Shown: positions 25,323-35,530 of the stretch, piece by piece
Numbering within the stretch: position 1 is the stretch's first letter
How the letters are laid out: every line of letters starts with the position of its first letter
Origin: Spirirestis rafaelensis WJT71-NPBG6
Lineage (GTDB): Bacteria > Cyanobacteriota > Cyanobacteriia > Cyanobacteriales > Nostocaceae
Assembly: GCA_019359015.1 (NCBI GenBank)
Contig: JAHHID010000064.1
Coordinates: 1 to 46,471 of the forward strand
Length of the DNA stretch: 46,471 nt
Reading direction: 5' to 3'
Program-made: the position numbers and the translations under genes
Notes under the pieces: model-generated
The model's input: only the letters and a program-made list of their open reading frames with translations
What the model was told of the DNA's origin: nothing
Databases searched by the model: none

Positions 25323-26438
25323 ATGAATTGGTGGCAAAGACTCAAGAAAAATCCCTTAGCACGATTTGGCGCAATTGTACTATTAGTTTTCTATTTTGCA
25401 GTAATTGCAGCTGATTTCATCGCTCCTTACGATCCATATGTAACACAAGCAAATGGTTCGCTATTACCACCTACTCAGGTTTATTGGTTTTCTAAATCGG
25501 GACAGTTTATCGGTCCTCATATTTATCCGACGACGCAAGGAGACACAAATTTAGAAACGGGTAAACGAGAATTGATCGTAGACCGCAGTAAACCTTCACC
25601 TTTACGTTTATTCGTCCAAGGTTCAGAGTACCATCTGTTTCAGCTTAGTTTTCCCGTACCGCCCAAATGGGACGAAGTGACAATAATCCCAGGTATTCCA
25701 CTCAATTGGCATTTGTTTGGCACAACCAACAATGTCAAATTCAATCTTGTGGGTACTGATGACCAAGGTCGCGACCAATTCAGCCGGTTGTTGTATGGTG
25801 GTCGCATTAGTTTATTTATTGGAATTATTGGGGTACTTGTTACCTTTCCCCTTGGTCTGTTGTTTGGGGGAATTTCTGGCTATTTCGGCGGTTGGACTGA
25901 TAGCATAATCATGCGTTTAGCTGAAGTGCTGATGACTTTTCCTAGTATTTATCTTTTGGTGAGTTTAGGGGCAGTATTACCAGCTGGTTTAAGTAGCACG
26001 CAGAACTTTTTGCTAATTGTGTTAATTACTTCAGTTATTAGTTGGGCTGGGTTAGCGCGGGTAATTCGTGGACAGGTACTCTCAATTAAAGAGCGAGAGT
26101 TTGTCCAAGCTGCACGGGCAATGGGTGGTAAACCACTTTATATTATTCTCCGTCACGTTTTGCCGCAAACGGCTACTTATGTAATTATCGCTGCTACTCT
26201 TTCAGTTCCCAGCTTTATTGGGGCAGAAGCGGTACTTAGTCTGATTGGTTTGGGCATTAAGCCACCTGATCCGTCATGGGGTAATATGCTTTCTTTGGCA
26301 ACCAATGCTTCGGTTTTGGTATTGCAACCTTGGCTAATTTGGCCCCCTGCTATACTGATTATCCTGACGGTGCTGGCTTTCAATTTGCTGGGTGATGGAT
26401 TGAGGGATGCTCTTGACCCTCGCAGTTTGCGAAGGTAA
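25323..26438 (+). CDS. ABC transporter permease, OppC/DppC type
   Basis: The 371-residue inner-membrane subunit belongs to peptide/nickel-type ABC importers. Residues about 1-40 are the OppC N-terminal region with the first helix (ARFGAIVLLVFYFAVIAADF), and IAPYDPY follows. A periplasmic segment (about 45-150) is longer than in E. coli OppC. The permease core has five helices, with GTDDQGRDQFSRLLYGGRIS before it and the EAA loop EFVQAARAMGGKPLYIILRH that contacts the ATPase. No binding protein, OppB or ATPase is adjacent, so its partners are elsewhere, as is common in cyanobacteria. Substrate is probably a peptide, but this is inference. Confidence 0.9.
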   Translation: MNWWQRLKKNPLARFGAIVLLVFYFAVIAADFIAPYDPYVTQANGSLLPPTQVYWFSKSGQFIGPHIYPTTQGDTNLETGKRELIVDRSKPSPLRLFVQGSEYHLFQLSFPVPPKWDEVTIIPGIPLNWHLFGTTNNVKFNLVGTDDQGRDQFSRLLYGGRISLFIGIIGVLVTFPLGLLFGGISGYFGGWTDSIIMRLAEVLMTFPSIYLLVSLGAVLPAGLSSTQNFLLIVLITSVISWAGLARVIRGQVLSIKEREFVQAARAMGGKPLYIILRHVLPQTATYVIIAATLSVPSFIGAEAVLSLIGLGIKPPDPSWGNMLSLATNASVLVLQPWLIWPPAILIILTVLAFNLLGDGLRDALDPRSLRR

Positions 26439-26535
26439 GTTTTTTGTTGTTCTTGAAAGGGCGAGCGCTTAAATTATCCGAGAATTTATTACATGAGGAT
26501 AAGAGCGATCGCTTTTTCATTCAATATCAAAACTT

Positions 26536-26654
26536 ATATAGCAATTTTATCTGCGAAGTGAAAGTTATTTTTAAACGAATCGCCAAGTGCGCTTTTGTTC
26601 GCCAAGTAAGAAGAGAAAAAGAGTTTTCACGCTCTTATGCGCGGATTGCTATAT
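26536..26654. repeat. Inverted-repeat element ATATAGCAAT...ATTGCTATAT
   Basis: The 336-bp gap before the methyltransferase gene has no convincing gene. It holds a 119-bp stretch bounded by the perfect 10-bp inverted repeat ATATAGCAAT/ATTGCTATAT. A small open frame runs through it (26444-26674) but resembles no protein. It is probably another short non-coding mobile or repeat unit. Confidence 0.45.
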
Positions 26655-26774
26655 CAAGCAAGCTGAAAAATTGAACCTTAAAACTAATACTAAGTATCAA
26701 GCCATTTTTCTCCTGTTTTTGACTACTAAAGCAAATAAGCGTAATTGTTAACGTATTACGATGCAGAGAAACTC

Positions 26775-27647
26775 ATGAAGAAACTACAAGCTAGCAACTT
26801 TGAAAAAATCATCCTCACTGCTTTCATGGTGAGCCTAGCCAGACAGTTTACAGATATTCCTTATGCCAAAGAGTTAGCACAATTAATAACAGCGCAAAAC
26901 TTGGTAGAGCTACCTCAGCCACAAAACCAGGACAAAAGCGTTTTGCTTACCGCACGCATAGAAGCACGTTATAAAGCCATCAATGAAGTTATGGCTCAAT
27001 ATCAAATAGCGCAAGTTCTAGAACTGGCATCTGGTTTGCTGCCGCGTGGTCTTTTTATGTCTTGCAATCCGAACATCACATTTATTGAAAGTGACTTGTC
27101 TGCAATGATTCGTTGCAAACAGCAACTGGTCCAGCAACTCATTGAGAAACGTCCCAATCTTCACTTTCTGGAAATTGATGCTACTAGTCGTCCCAGCCAG
27201 TTTTTGAAGAGTGCTGAACAACTAAATCCAGGACAGCCAGTGATGATTTTGTGTGAGGGGTTGCTGACACATCTCAATATGGCAGAAAAACAACAAGTGT
27301 GTGCCAATGTCCGCGAGATGCTTTACTCTTATGGCGGCATTTGGATTACTCCTGACTTCATTGACACAGCTAGTTTGGTGCGATCGCTACAAGATGACCC
27401 AGATTTACAGAAGTTATTACAAACAGGTACCAACCTTACAGGCAGGTCTTTAGTAGATAATAATTTTGAAACCCTAGAAGCGGCGCGGCAGTTCGCCTAT
27501 GAACAAGGCTTTTGTGTGACAGAGTATAGCATGTTAAACGTGATAGACCAATTAAGCTGTTTAGAAATCTTGGGCATTGACGCAGAAGTGGTAAAGAAAA
27601 TGCTTGCGCGATCGTCTGTCTTTGCGCTTAGTCTTAATGCCACTTAA
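26775..27647 (+). CDS. Class I SAM methyltransferase, LCM (PPM1/TcmP) family
   Basis: The protein of about 290 residues resembles the leucine-carboxyl-methyltransferase superfamily, which methylates carboxyl or hydroxyl groups of small molecules or C-termini. The SAM-binding glycine region is VLELASGLLPRGLFM, a strand-2 acidic residue is in TFIESDLSAM, and the family region MILCEGLLTHLNMAEKQQV is followed by GGIWITPDF. The ATG at 26775 is chosen over a TTG at 26745. It is not in an obvious operon. A second member of the superfamily lies at 39391-40209, but the two are clearly different subtypes. Substrate unknown. Confidence 0.8.
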   Translation: MKKLQASNFEKIILTAFMVSLARQFTDIPYAKELAQLITAQNLVELPQPQNQDKSVLLTARIEARYKAINEVMAQYQIAQVLELASGLLPRGLFMSCNPNITFIESDLSAMIRCKQQLVQQLIEKRPNLHFLEIDATSRPSQFLKSAEQLNPGQPVMILCEGLLTHLNMAEKQQVCANVREMLYSYGGIWITPDFIDTASLVRSLQDDPDLQKLLQTGTNLTGRSLVDNNFETLEAARQFAYEQGFCVTEYSMLNVIDQLSCLEILGIDAEVVKKMLARSSVFALSLNAT

Positions 27648-27660
27648 TTCTCAATTTTGA

Positions 27661-27875
27661 TTACGTAATTTCGCTATAAACACAGTTTATTGAATAACCC
27701 TCTATCACAAAAGCGAATTTCTGCTTTTGACGACTGGGGAAGTGGTTGGTTTTTGCGGACAGATACTGTTGTATTGCCTCTTCTATAAGTTCGGCTTGGG
27801 GCGTCCAGTCATTTGAGGAAGACGATTAAGAGAATTGTCTATTTCTTCTGATAAATAAACTGTAGTTTGCTTCAT
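27661..27875 (-). pseudogene. Ribbon-helix-helix antitoxin-like gene, frameshifted
   Basis: From the ATG at 27875 the minus strand encodes MKQTTVYLSEEIDNSLNRLP and then QMTGRPKPNL before a stop at 27783. One base added at the P-K-P position restores the expected RHH continuation GRPKAELIEEAIQQYLSAK, which then stays open to a stop at 27661. The pattern matches CopG/VapB-type DNA-binding antitoxins of about 70 residues. A single-base deletion has therefore killed it, or a sequencing error mimics this. No toxin gene is visible beside it. Confidence 0.65.
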
Positions 27876-27918
27876 GCTTCATAGCCTAGCATAAGGTTTC
27901 AAGGCTCATATTACTTCT

Positions 27919-27960
27919 AAAAAAAGCTCCAGAGGCAGCAAAGAACTTTGCGCCTCTGGA
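27919..27960 (-). terminator. Intrinsic terminator of glgB
   Basis: On the minus strand TCCAGAGGC and GCCTCTGGA form a 9-bp stem, extended inside by CAAAG/CTTTG, and a run of seven T follows. It begins 26 bp after the glgB stop codon. Confidence 0.9.
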
Positions 27961-27986
27961 ATAAGTGCATGAGCGTTAATTCTTGA

Positions 27987-30281
27987 TTAAGATTCCATCA
28001 CTTCTGCTGTCTTCTTTCTATCCAACTTGAGAATTAAGACTCCCAAAGGTGGCAAACACAAATCCAGCGAATAAGGATGATTGTGCAACGACCAATCATC
28101 TGTCCACTTACCGCCTAAATTGCCCATATTGCTGCCGCCATATTGACGCGCATCACTATTAAACAACTCATTATAAAATCCCGGTTCCGGTACACCGATG
28201 CGGTAGTGAGAATGTGGCTGCGGTGTGAAGTTGCAAACCGCAATAATGAAGTCATCAGAATCTTTATCGCGACGGATAAAGAAAGCTACGCTATGACGGT
28301 TGTCGCTACAATCAATCCACTCAAACCCAGCTTGAGCAAAATCTTGGCTATATAAAGCTGGTTCCGAGCGATAGAGATGATTCAAATCGGTGAAAAACTG
28401 TTTTAACTGTAGGTGCGGCTCATGCTGAAATAAATGCCATTCCAAATCACTCCAAACATTCCACTCACTCCACTGCCCAAACTCCATGCTCATAAACATG
28501 GTTTTCTTACCTGGGTGAGCAAACATATAGGTAAATAAACAACGCACGTTAGCAAGTTTCTGCCATCTATCTCCGGGCATCTTGCCGATGATATTGCTCT
28601 TGCCATGCACCACTTCATCATGTGACAGTGCCAACATGAAGTTCTCGCTGTGGTGATACCACATACTAAAAGTGATATTGTTCTGATGAAACTGACGGAA
28701 CCAAGGGTCCATGCTGAAGTAATCCAGCATATCGTGCATCCAACCCATATTCCACTTTAAGTTAAAGCCTAGTCCGCCTGTGTAGGTGGGCCAAGATACC
28801 ATCGGCCAAGAGGTAGATTCTTCGGCAATTGAAACAATGCCGGGAAAATAGCTGAAAATAGTGTGATTTGTCTGACGCAGAAAATCTGCTGCTTCTATGT
28901 TTTCTCTACCACCGTATTGGTTAGTTACCCATTCACCTTCTTCGCGGCAATAGTCAAGATAAAGCATCGAGGCGACAGCATCAACACGAATTCCGTCAAT
29001 GTGGTATTTGTCAAACCAGAAGAGGGCATTTGCTACTAAGAAATTCCGGACTTCGTTGCGGCTGTAGTTGAAGACAAGAGTACCCCATTCTTTATGTTCG
29101 CCTTTGCGGGGGTCGGCGTGTTCGTAAAGATGAGAGCCATCAAAGAAGGCTAAACCATGTCCATCTTTGGGGAAGTGACCGGGAACCCAATCGACAATCA
29201 CGCCAATACCGTTTTCATGACATTGGTCAACAAAATACATGAAATCTTCTGGGCTACCAAAACGCGAGGTGGGGGCAAAGTATCCGGTTACTTGATAGCC
29301 CCAAGAGCCATCAAAAGGATGCTCGGCAATTGGTAGCATTTCAATATGGGTATATCCCAAGTCTTTGACGTAGGGAATCAGTCGTTCTGCTAATTCTCGG
29401 TAGGTGAGGAAGCGTGCGCCTGGATTAAGTTCGGAAACAATAACTACGGGCTGAATTTCACCATTAGGTAGCTTGGCTGGTTCGCTGCTGGAAGCATGTA
29501 ACCAAGAGCCTAAATGCACTTCGTAAACGGAAATCGGCTGGGTGAGGGGGTCGGTATGGCGACGCTTTTCCATCCAGTCTTCGTCACGCCAACTATAGGC
29601 GTTTAAGTCGGTGACAATGGATGCGGTTTTGGGACGGACTTCTTGCTGGAAACCGTAAGGGTCAGATTTTTCGTAAATATGTCCTTCAAAATTTTTTATT
29701 TCATATTTGTAATGCTCTCCTACTCCCAGTCCGGGAATAAATAATTCCCAAATGCCGGTGGAACCTTTCCGCATTTGGTTCTTGCGTCCGTCCCAGTTGT
29801 TGAAATCTCCCAGTACCGAAACGTTACGGGCGTTGGGTGCCCAAACTGCAAAATAAACCCCTTTCACGCCGCCTATTTCGGTGGCGTGCGCTCCCATTTT
29901 CTCGTAAATGCGGTGATGGTTTCCTTCGCTAAACAGGTGCAAATCAAATTCTGTCAAGCCCCCAGAACGAAAGGCGTAAGGATCGTAGGTGACACGTTCG
30001 TGTTCTCCTTCTTTAATGCGTAACTGGTAGTTTGCTAGTTCTGGAACTTCAATCGTGCATTCAAAGAAGTGGGGATCGTGTACTGCTTCCATTGGATATT
30101 CCTTACGTTCTTCAGGAAGGACTACCCAAGCTGCACTCGCATTTGGTAGGTAGGCTCGCACAGCCCAGACGTTTTTACCATTCTGTTCGATGAGGTGGCA
30201 ACCAAGTATTTCAAAGGGATCGTGATGTTGGTTCCAAACGATGCGGTTAACCTGTTCTGGAGCGATCGTGGTCATGGACAT
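27987..30281 (-). CDS. glgB: 1,4-alpha-glucan branching enzyme GlgB
   Basis: GlgB cuts alpha-1,4 glucan chains and re-attaches them by alpha-1,6 bonds, building glycogen. The 764-residue protein has an N-terminal domain, a CBM48 domain (about 120-215, including [20 protein letters not shown]) and the GH13 barrel. Catalytic regions are intact: [30 protein letters not shown] (nucleophile Asp), [10 protein letters not shown] (acid/base Glu) and [12 protein letters not shown] (transition-state Asp). A C-terminal beta domain closes the protein. Length is typical for cyanobacteria. It stands alone with its own terminator. The 218 bp upstream of the start contain no clear gene. Confidence 0.97.
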   Translation of the reverse strand: MSMTTIAPEQVNRIVWNQHHDPFEILGCHLIEQNGKNVWAVRAYLPNASAAWVVLPEERKEYPMEAVHDPHFFECTIEVPELANYQLRIKEGEHERVTYDPYAFRSGGLTEFDLHLFSEGNHHRIYEKMGAHATEIGGVKGVYFAVWAPNARNVSVLGDFNNWDGRKNQMRKGSTGIWELFIPGLGVGEHYKYEIKNFEGHIYEKSDPYGFQQEVRPKTASIVTDLNAYSWRDEDWMEKRRHTDPLTQPISVYEVHLGSWLHASSSEPAKLPNGEIQPVVIVSELNPGARFLTYRELAERLIPYVKDLGYTHIEMLPIAEHPFDGSWGYQVTGYFAPTSRFGSPEDFMYFVDQCHENGIGVIVDWVPGHFPKDGHGLAFFDGSHLYEHADPRKGEHKEWGTLVFNYSRNEVRNFLVANALFWFDKYHIDGIRVDAVASMLYLDYCREEGEWVTNQYGGRENIEAADFLRQTNHTIFSYFPGIVSIAEESTSWPMVSWPTYTGGLGFNLKWNMGWMHDMLDYFSMDPWFRQFHQNNITFSMWYHHSENFMLALSHDEVVHGKSNIIGKMPGDRWQKLANVRCLFTYMFAHPGKKTMFMSMEFGQWSEWNVWSDLEWHLFQHEPHLQLKQFFTDLNHLYRSEPALYSQDFAQAGFEWIDCSDNRHSVAFFIRRDKDSDDFIIAVCNFTPQPHSHYRIGVPEPGFYNELFNSDARQYGGSNMGNLGGKWTDDWSLHNHPYSLDLCLPPLGVLILKLDRKKTAEVMES

Positions 30282-30499
30282 GAAGCTACCTACGTGAAAT
30301 ATGGTGATTGAGTAAATGGACTTTTTTAATATCTATATATATTCTTTACATTTATTTGCAGATTTTGTCGCCACCTTTTTGGTACTTGACCAATGAATTC
30401 TTGCTTCGGCTTTGTTGTGGCGTGAGAAATAAGGAGATAAAGAAAAAAGGAGATGCGCTTCTGGTCTTCGGGTGATAAAGCTTAAATAGAAATTTGACG

Positions 30500-30832
30500 T
30501 TACAAGTTTAAAAATGGAAAAACCTGAAGTAATGCTTTACGGACGCGAAGCAAGAAAACTTGTTCGCGAATTTTAGGAGTCAGTTTTGGTGGTGGGCTGG
30601 TTTGCAGTTGAGTAAGCAGTTCTGCGTATTCGCCGGCAGTTAAGGGTTTGCCATCAACAGGCGATCGCGCTTCTATAATTATCTCAGTTCGCAATATCTC
30701 TTCGGGTGTATCGGATGGCTCAGGTAATGCGATTCCTGATACCCGCCAATCGTTAACGAAACACACCAGAACATTAGTGCTGATGCTAACCACAAAAAAT
30801 ATTATTGCTTTTTTTGCTTTCACCCTCCGCAT
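30500..30832 (-). CDS. Small exported or membrane-anchored protein, unknown
   Basis: The 110-residue protein begins with basic residues and a hydrophobic stretch (KKAIIFFVVSISTNVLVCFV, about residues 7-26) that could be a signal peptide or anchor. The mature part has an orderly soluble sequence with EEILRTEIIIEARSPVDGKP and TAGEYAELLTQLQTSPPPKL. It ends in a short helical, hydrophobic C-terminus. The composition and lack of frameshifts support a real gene, and the type looks conserved in cyanobacteria, but I cannot name it. It stands alone. Confidence 0.7.
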   Translation of the reverse strand: MRRVKAKKAIIFFVVSISTNVLVCFVNDWRVSGIALPEPSDTPEEILRTEIIIEARSPVDGKPLTAGEYAELLTQLQTSPPPKLTPKIREQVFLLRVRKALLQVFPFLNL

Positions 30833-31741
30833 CTGGCACTTACCATGTAATCTAAAACACGACTTTGTACTGATACTTCCATCTAACTAATCTTCTCACG
30901 TATGGGGTGCGGATTGCTATTGTTAATTTTGTCTAAGATAAATTTTACTTATCTAAATATCTTTACGTAATAGGTGACATTGTTGGTCTTGAGGCGATCG
31001 CTCTCAATTCCACCTATAAATCTTCAATATAAAAACCTGGCAACGTCAAGCCTCATTACCCGGTCATCTTCCCATTACCAATGCTTCGTAACGATGCGAG
31101 CATGAATTACTACGCATGTAGGTCTGTCTGTGCATACGTTAAATATAACGCCTCTTCTTCATCGATAATTCATATAATGAATAGAGTATGGTAAATGCAC
31201 AAGAGCAATTGCCAGTTGGGTGATTAATTTTTTGTCGCTTTCAAGCATTCCACCATTTAACTATGCCAAACAAGGGGCGTAAAATATTTTACCCATAAAT
31301 GGGTCTATTTCTTGCACTGAACTTATTTTTTTGGCTTATACCAATTTTACGTGAGGCTGCACATTATGCCCTCATGCCCTCAGGCGGTTTAGCCTGGGGC
31401 TACACAAACCAAGCCTGCCTTGTCCTAAGGGACACGCTACGCGAACGTAGGCTAATTATACGCATCTTCAAATAAAAACGGTATTACAGTTAACATGTAA
31501 CCACAAGTTTACCTATCATAACAAAACGCAGGCGGACACTTAGTGACGGCGAAGACCGTCTTTACTAGTGCCCTCCTCTTGTTGCTGTAATTTCTAATAT
31601 TTTAGTGCGCTCTCAGAGCGCTCCAAGCCTTTAATCCACCAGAAAATTCATAGCAAGCTTGAACTAACTCAACTAAGTGTGATGTAGTGAGGAGCGCTGC
31701 CAATCAGCTGCTTTATCAGCTTCTGCAAGTAAGACTATTAT
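30833..31741. other. 909-bp non-coding stretch with dispersed repeats
   Basis: No gene is convincing on either strand. At about 31371-31412 is an inverted repeat, GCCCTCAGGC and GCCTGGGGC, followed by TACACAAA. It matches (inverted) TTTGTGTAGCCCCAGGCT at 44400-44417 and is another dispersed repeat. TAAGGGACACGCTACGCGAA at 31427-31446 is a further common repeat. GCGCTCTCAGAGCGC at 31607-31621 is a tight palindrome. A small RNA could hide here, but I see no specific sign of one. Confidence 0.55.
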
Positions 31742-31954
31742 CTAAGGACTAGGACTAGCAGTAGGGCTGATAGTAGCGCTAGGACTACCAGTAGGAGCAG
31801 GACTCATCATAGCACCACCATCAGCAGGCTCACCTGCTGCGGGGGAAGTAGTTGCAGCTGGTTCGCTGGTACCACCACCGCCGCCGCCGTCGCAAGCTCC
31901 GAGAAGAGCAGCCAAACTTAACATTGCAGCAAAACCAAAGATTTTTACTTTCAT
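31742..31954 (-). CDS. Small lipoprotein with Gly6 and Pro/Ser/Thr tail
   Basis: The 70-residue product has a lipoprotein signal (MKVKIFGFAAMLSLAALLGA then Cys 21). A run of six glycines follows CDG, and the remaining tail is all Pro, Ser, Thr, Ala and Gly. The ATG at 31954 is preceded by an excellent ribosome-binding site (AGAGGAG), which decides against the longer frame starting at 32107. It should be a lipid-anchored, disordered envelope protein. Function is unknown. Two perfect hairpins lie upstream (32106-32181). Confidence 0.75.
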   Translation of the reverse strand: MKVKIFGFAAMLSLAALLGACDGGGGGGTSEPAATTSPAAGEPADGGAMMSPAPTGSPSATISPTASPSP

Positions 31955-32105
31955 AACTCCTCTTTCACCAATTATGGCAATAACTATTTTTCGCCTGTTG
32001 AATACCATACCGTATTTGTTGCTTTTTTTTAAATGCTTCCAATTACATATTTCTGCCAAATATTTTGTTCTATTTTTGTTCGGCAGAAGTATTGAGAGCA
32101 ATATC

Positions 32106-32181
32106 ATTAATTTCTCTTAACTCAGTAAGAAGAGAAATTAATCACTAAAGGTCGATAACGCGAATTTAGTAGCAATTCGCG
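32106..32181. repeat. Two perfect hairpins upstream of the small lipoprotein
   Basis: ATTAATTTCTCTT (32106-32118) pairs with AAGAGAAATTAAT (32130-32142) over 13 bp. CGCGAATT (32159-32166) pairs with AATTCGCG (32174-32181). They lie in the 599-bp gap between the lipoprotein and the divergent FtsL-like gene and could be regulatory or end-of-element structures. The remaining gap shows no gene. Confidence 0.55.
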
Positions 32182-32553
32182 CTATCATACCAAAAATCCT
32201 CATTTTGCCTGCATCTTGCCTAAGCTAGTTTTATGTTGCCATACTAATGTGAACTTTCTGTGAACAAAGAAGTTAGGGGTTAGTGAAGGGAGAAAGGATG
32301 TAAGAGTCTAAGGTGTAAAAGGAAATTGTCTTTCTGTAATGAGTAACGCTCTTGCAGCCCGCCTGTCGGTAGCAATACATGCTGTTGAAACGTTTCCGCA
32401 CTCCACTTAATGTAAAAATTGGTGCAGCTACCTGTCAGAACACTCTTAAGGGTGTAGGGTGTTATGTGTGCTGATTGCTCAAGCATATAGTTTGAACTTT
32501 AGCAAAAACAGACAAGTAAGCAAAAATATAATATTTCCAAACCCACAAAAGTT

Positions 32554-33225
32554 ATGGCTGTTGGTCGCAAATCAGCTGTTGCTGCAAGGGGTAATTGGTT
32601 CCGGCGTGCTACTCAGCCCTCAGGGAAATCGCCTTCTGCGCGTTCTGAGTCAGCGTCGCGCAGTGGTTCCACACCAATGCCCTCTAGAAGACAACGGCGT
32701 TCAAACACAAATAAAACAGTTACGTCCACACCTGGTCAATTGGGCAAACAACAATTACCAAACCAAAATCGCTCCTCTCGGACACCCAAAAGTCCAAGGG
32801 AAAATCAAGACCGCGTTCCGGTAATGCCTAATTCTGAGTCAGCACCTTTATGGTTACTGCGCTTGCACGCCATACATCGTAATTCCTCAGTTGTGGCATT
32901 TTTGTTAGTGGCAGCAATGCTAGTAGTGTATGGTTGGACAGTTTATTCTCAAGAACTATGGAGTCAGGCATACCACAAGCTGCAAAACTTGCAACGCCAA
33001 GACCGACAGCTGACAACAACCAGCGAGGTGCTGCAAAACAAAATGGCTGTGGAAGGCGAAAAACCATCAACCGGGCTGGTAGCGCCAACTCCGGCTGGGG
33101 TGGTTTTCATCAATCCGGCATCTCATAATCTCAACTCAATGCCTCATCTTGGAGAGGCTTTGCCAACGACAACAACGCCAAATTCTCAAACACAGCAGCA
33201 AAGCGCCTCTGGGCTAGGATATTAA
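32554..33225 (+). CDS. FtsL-like cell-division protein
   Basis: The 223-residue protein has a long basic, disordered cytoplasmic region (1-108), one membrane helix (about 111-130, VVAFLLVAAMLVVYGWTVYS) and a short coiled coil (SQAYHKLQNLQRQDRQLTTT). A low-complexity tail follows. Bitopic topology with a periplasmic coiled coil directly upstream of ftsI is the hallmark of FtsL, which with FtsB/FtsQ activates septal wall synthesis. The primary sequence is too variable for a firm name. The C-terminal tail includes a translated dispersed repeat (33148-33173). The N-terminal extension is longer than in E. coli FtsL, as in other cyanobacteria. Confidence 0.75.
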   Translation: MAVGRKSAVAARGNWFRRATQPSGKSPSARSESASRSGSTPMPSRRQRRSNTNKTVTSTPGQLGKQQLPNQNRSSRTPKSPRENQDRVPVMPNSESAPLWLLRLHAIHRNSSVVAFLLVAAMLVVYGWTVYSQELWSQAYHKLQNLQRQDRQLTTTSEVLQNKMAVEGEKPSTGLVAPTPAGVVFINPASHNLNSMPHLGEALPTTTTPNSQTQQQSASGLGY

Positions 33226-33464
33226 AGTCGTGGGGCATTGGTGCCGTCCGTGCGTAAGCATCGGCAGCGCGGTCTTCAAGGGTTCGGGGAGACGCCAAGA
33301 GCGAAGGGGAGGCAGTCGCTCATGGTTTCCCGGCAACCGCGCACCTGCCGTTATTGGTCATTGGTCAAGAGTCATTGGTTAATACCTGTATGACAAAGGA
33401 CAAGGGACAAGGGAAAAAGGACAAAAAACTAATGACTAATGACTAATAACAAAGGACAACCTGA
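33226..33464. repeat. Repeat-rich spacer between FtsL-like and FtsI genes
   Basis: This spacer holds a dispersed repeat around GGGGAGACGCCAAGAGCGAA (about 33286-33325). Short heptamer-like runs follow: ATTGGTC (33354-33380), GACAAGG (about 33395-33425) and TAATGAC (about 33430-33450). No gene and no clear terminator are visible, so read-through from the FtsL-like gene is possible. Confidence 0.6.
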
Positions 33465-35300
33465 ATGCGAAAGTCACCAAGCAGAATAAAATTTAAAGAT
33501 TTGCCGAAAACTAAATTTAAAAAGCAGCAGAAGGCTTCAGTGCGAGCTTTGCAAGAAATTGCTTCTAGCACTCAAGACCAAACACCCAACGCAAAGTCCC
33601 GTTTGTTCGTGGTATGGGGCGTATTAGTTGCTGCTGGACTGGGGTTAGCTGTGAACTTGTATCAGCTGCAAATTGTCAGTGGACCAAAGTTAACGCAGAA
33701 GGCGCGAAACCAGCAAATGGTGAATTTGCGACCTTTTATGCCCCGTCGCCCAGTGATAGATCGCACTAACAATGTTTTAGCGATCGACCGTCCTATGTAT
33801 ACTGTTTATGCTCATCCCAAGCTATTTGGCAAGCCTCAGTCTTATATAGCAAATGAACTTGCGCCAATATTAGATAAAGACGCTGCTGATTTAGAGAAAA
33901 TTTTTCAAAGTAAAAAAAGCGGTATTCTACTTTCCTCTGCTCTGCCGGAAGAACTTGCCGATCGCATTTCTTCTTTACATTTAGATGGCTTGGAGTTAAT
34001 TCAAAAATACTCCCGATTATACCCGCAACAAGATTTGGTTGCTGATGTAGTGGGCTATGTTAATCTTGACCGTCGCGGTCAGGCAGGTGTGGAATATAGT
34101 CAAGAAAAGTTGTTAGAACGTTCTGGGCAAACCGTGCGGATGAGCCGGGCAGGTAATGGAGCGCTAATGCCAAATCATGCTCCGGAAGGCTTTTTGCATT
34201 TTGATGATTTACGTCTGCAACTGACTATTGATAGTCGGCTACAACGCTCGGCTCGTTTAGTTCTCAAAGAACAGATGAAAAAGTTTGGTGCTAAACGCGG
34301 AGCGGTAATTGTCATGGATGCGTGGGATGGTTCCCTCCTGGCTCTGGTTTCTCAACCTACTTATAATCCAAATGAATATTCAAAAGCTGATATTTCATTG
34401 TTCAAAAACTGGACAGTGGCGGATCTTTATGAACCGGGATCGACTTTCAAGCCTTTGAATGTGGCGATCGCTCTTGAAAATGGCATCATTAAACCAGATG
34501 ATACGTTCAATGACCCAGGTTCTATTCAAGTTGCTGACCGAATTATCAGAAATGCTGAAAATAAACGTTACGGGCGAATAAACATCGCTCAGATTCTGCA
34601 ACACTCTAGCAACATTGGCATGGTGCAAATCATTCAGCGATTGCAGCCTTCAGTCTACTACAACTGGCTAGAACGCTTAGGTTTAGGGCAAGGCATTGAA
34701 ACAGATTTGCCTTTTGAAGTAGTTAGTCAATTAAAAAGTCAAGAAGAATTTACCAGTTCACCAATCGAAGCAGCAACTACATCTTTTGGTCAAGGTTTTT
34801 CTTTGACACCGCTACAACTGGTACAAATGCACGGAGCTTTAGCAAATGGTGGCAAACTAGTTACACCTCATATAGTCCGTGGGTTGATTGATACCAAAGG
34901 ACATATGCATTATTCACCTAATTTACCAGCACCACGGCAAATTTTTTCCACCGCGACAACCCAAAAAGTTGTCGAAATGATGGAAACTGTAGTTTCTCAA
35001 GGAACTGGAAAAGCATCACAAATTCCCGGATATCGGATCGGCGGTAAAACTGGCACGGCTCAAGTAGCCAGTCGCGCCGGCGGCTATCTCAGCAATGCGA
35101 AAATCACTAGTTTTGTCGCTATCTTGCCGGTGGAATCTCCTCGTTATGTAGTTTTGGCATTGGTGGATGAGCCAAAAGGAGAAAATGCCTTTGGTTCCAC
35201 CGTTGCCGCACCAATTGCTAAAGCGGTAATGGAAGCACTGATTCCAATTGAACAAATTCCGCCAACTACGCCAATTAGTTCGACGCCTGCTAGTCCATAG
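33465..35300 (+). CDS. ftsI: Penicillin-binding protein 3 / FtsI, septal transpeptidase
   Basis: FtsI cross-links peptidoglycan at the division septum in complex with FtsW. The 611-residue class B PBP has a basic cytoplasmic N-terminus, a membrane anchor (about 46-66), a dimerisation/pedestal domain (RPFMPRRPVIDRTNNVLAID...) and the transpeptidase domain. Active-site motifs are STFK in YEPGSTFKPLN (nucleophile Ser), SSN in HSSNIGM, and KTGTAQ. All are intact. The pairing with an FtsL-like gene supports FtsI rather than the elongation PBP2. Confidence 0.93.
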   Translation: MRKSPSRIKFKDLPKTKFKKQQKASVRALQEIASSTQDQTPNAKSRLFVVWGVLVAAGLGLAVNLYQLQIVSGPKLTQKARNQQMVNLRPFMPRRPVIDRTNNVLAIDRPMYTVYAHPKLFGKPQSYIANELAPILDKDAADLEKIFQSKKSGILLSSALPEELADRISSLHLDGLELIQKYSRLYPQQDLVADVVGYVNLDRRGQAGVEYSQEKLLERSGQTVRMSRAGNGALMPNHAPEGFLHFDDLRLQLTIDSRLQRSARLVLKEQMKKFGAKRGAVIVMDAWDGSLLALVSQPTYNPNEYSKADISLFKNWTVADLYEPGSTFKPLNVAIALENGIIKPDDTFNDPGSIQVADRIIRNAENKRYGRINIAQILQHSSNIGMVQIIQRLQPSVYYNWLERLGLGQGIETDLPFEVVSQLKSQEEFTSSPIEAATTSFGQGFSLTPLQLVQMHGALANGGKLVTPHIVRGLIDTKGHMHYSPNLPAPRQIFSTATTQKVVEMMETVVSQGTGKASQIPGYRIGGKTGTAQVASRAGGYLSNAKITSFVAILPVESPRYVVLALVDEPKGENAFGSTVAAPIAKAVMEALIPIEQIPPTTPISSTPASP

Positions 35301-35530
35301 ACGGGAGGGGGGCAGCGGGACAAGGGGAAAATATTTCTTCTTTCTCACCTTTTCCCTTTAACCTTTTTCCCTCCTGTTTTCCCATTACCCATCTATCGAT
35401 AGATAAACAGCTGACACTAGGGGACGATGATAATCGAAGCAAAACAAGGCAAAACAGTAATATAAGAAGCGCAAATCAAAAAAGTTTTGTATTTGTGCTT
35501 GCTTTATTGTTGTTTGATGGAGGAGTAAAC

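Noticed and set aside
26444-26674. Open frame of 76 codons after the OppC gene
   Set aside because: It has no recognisable fold or ribosome-binding site and runs through an inverted-repeat element. It is probably chance.
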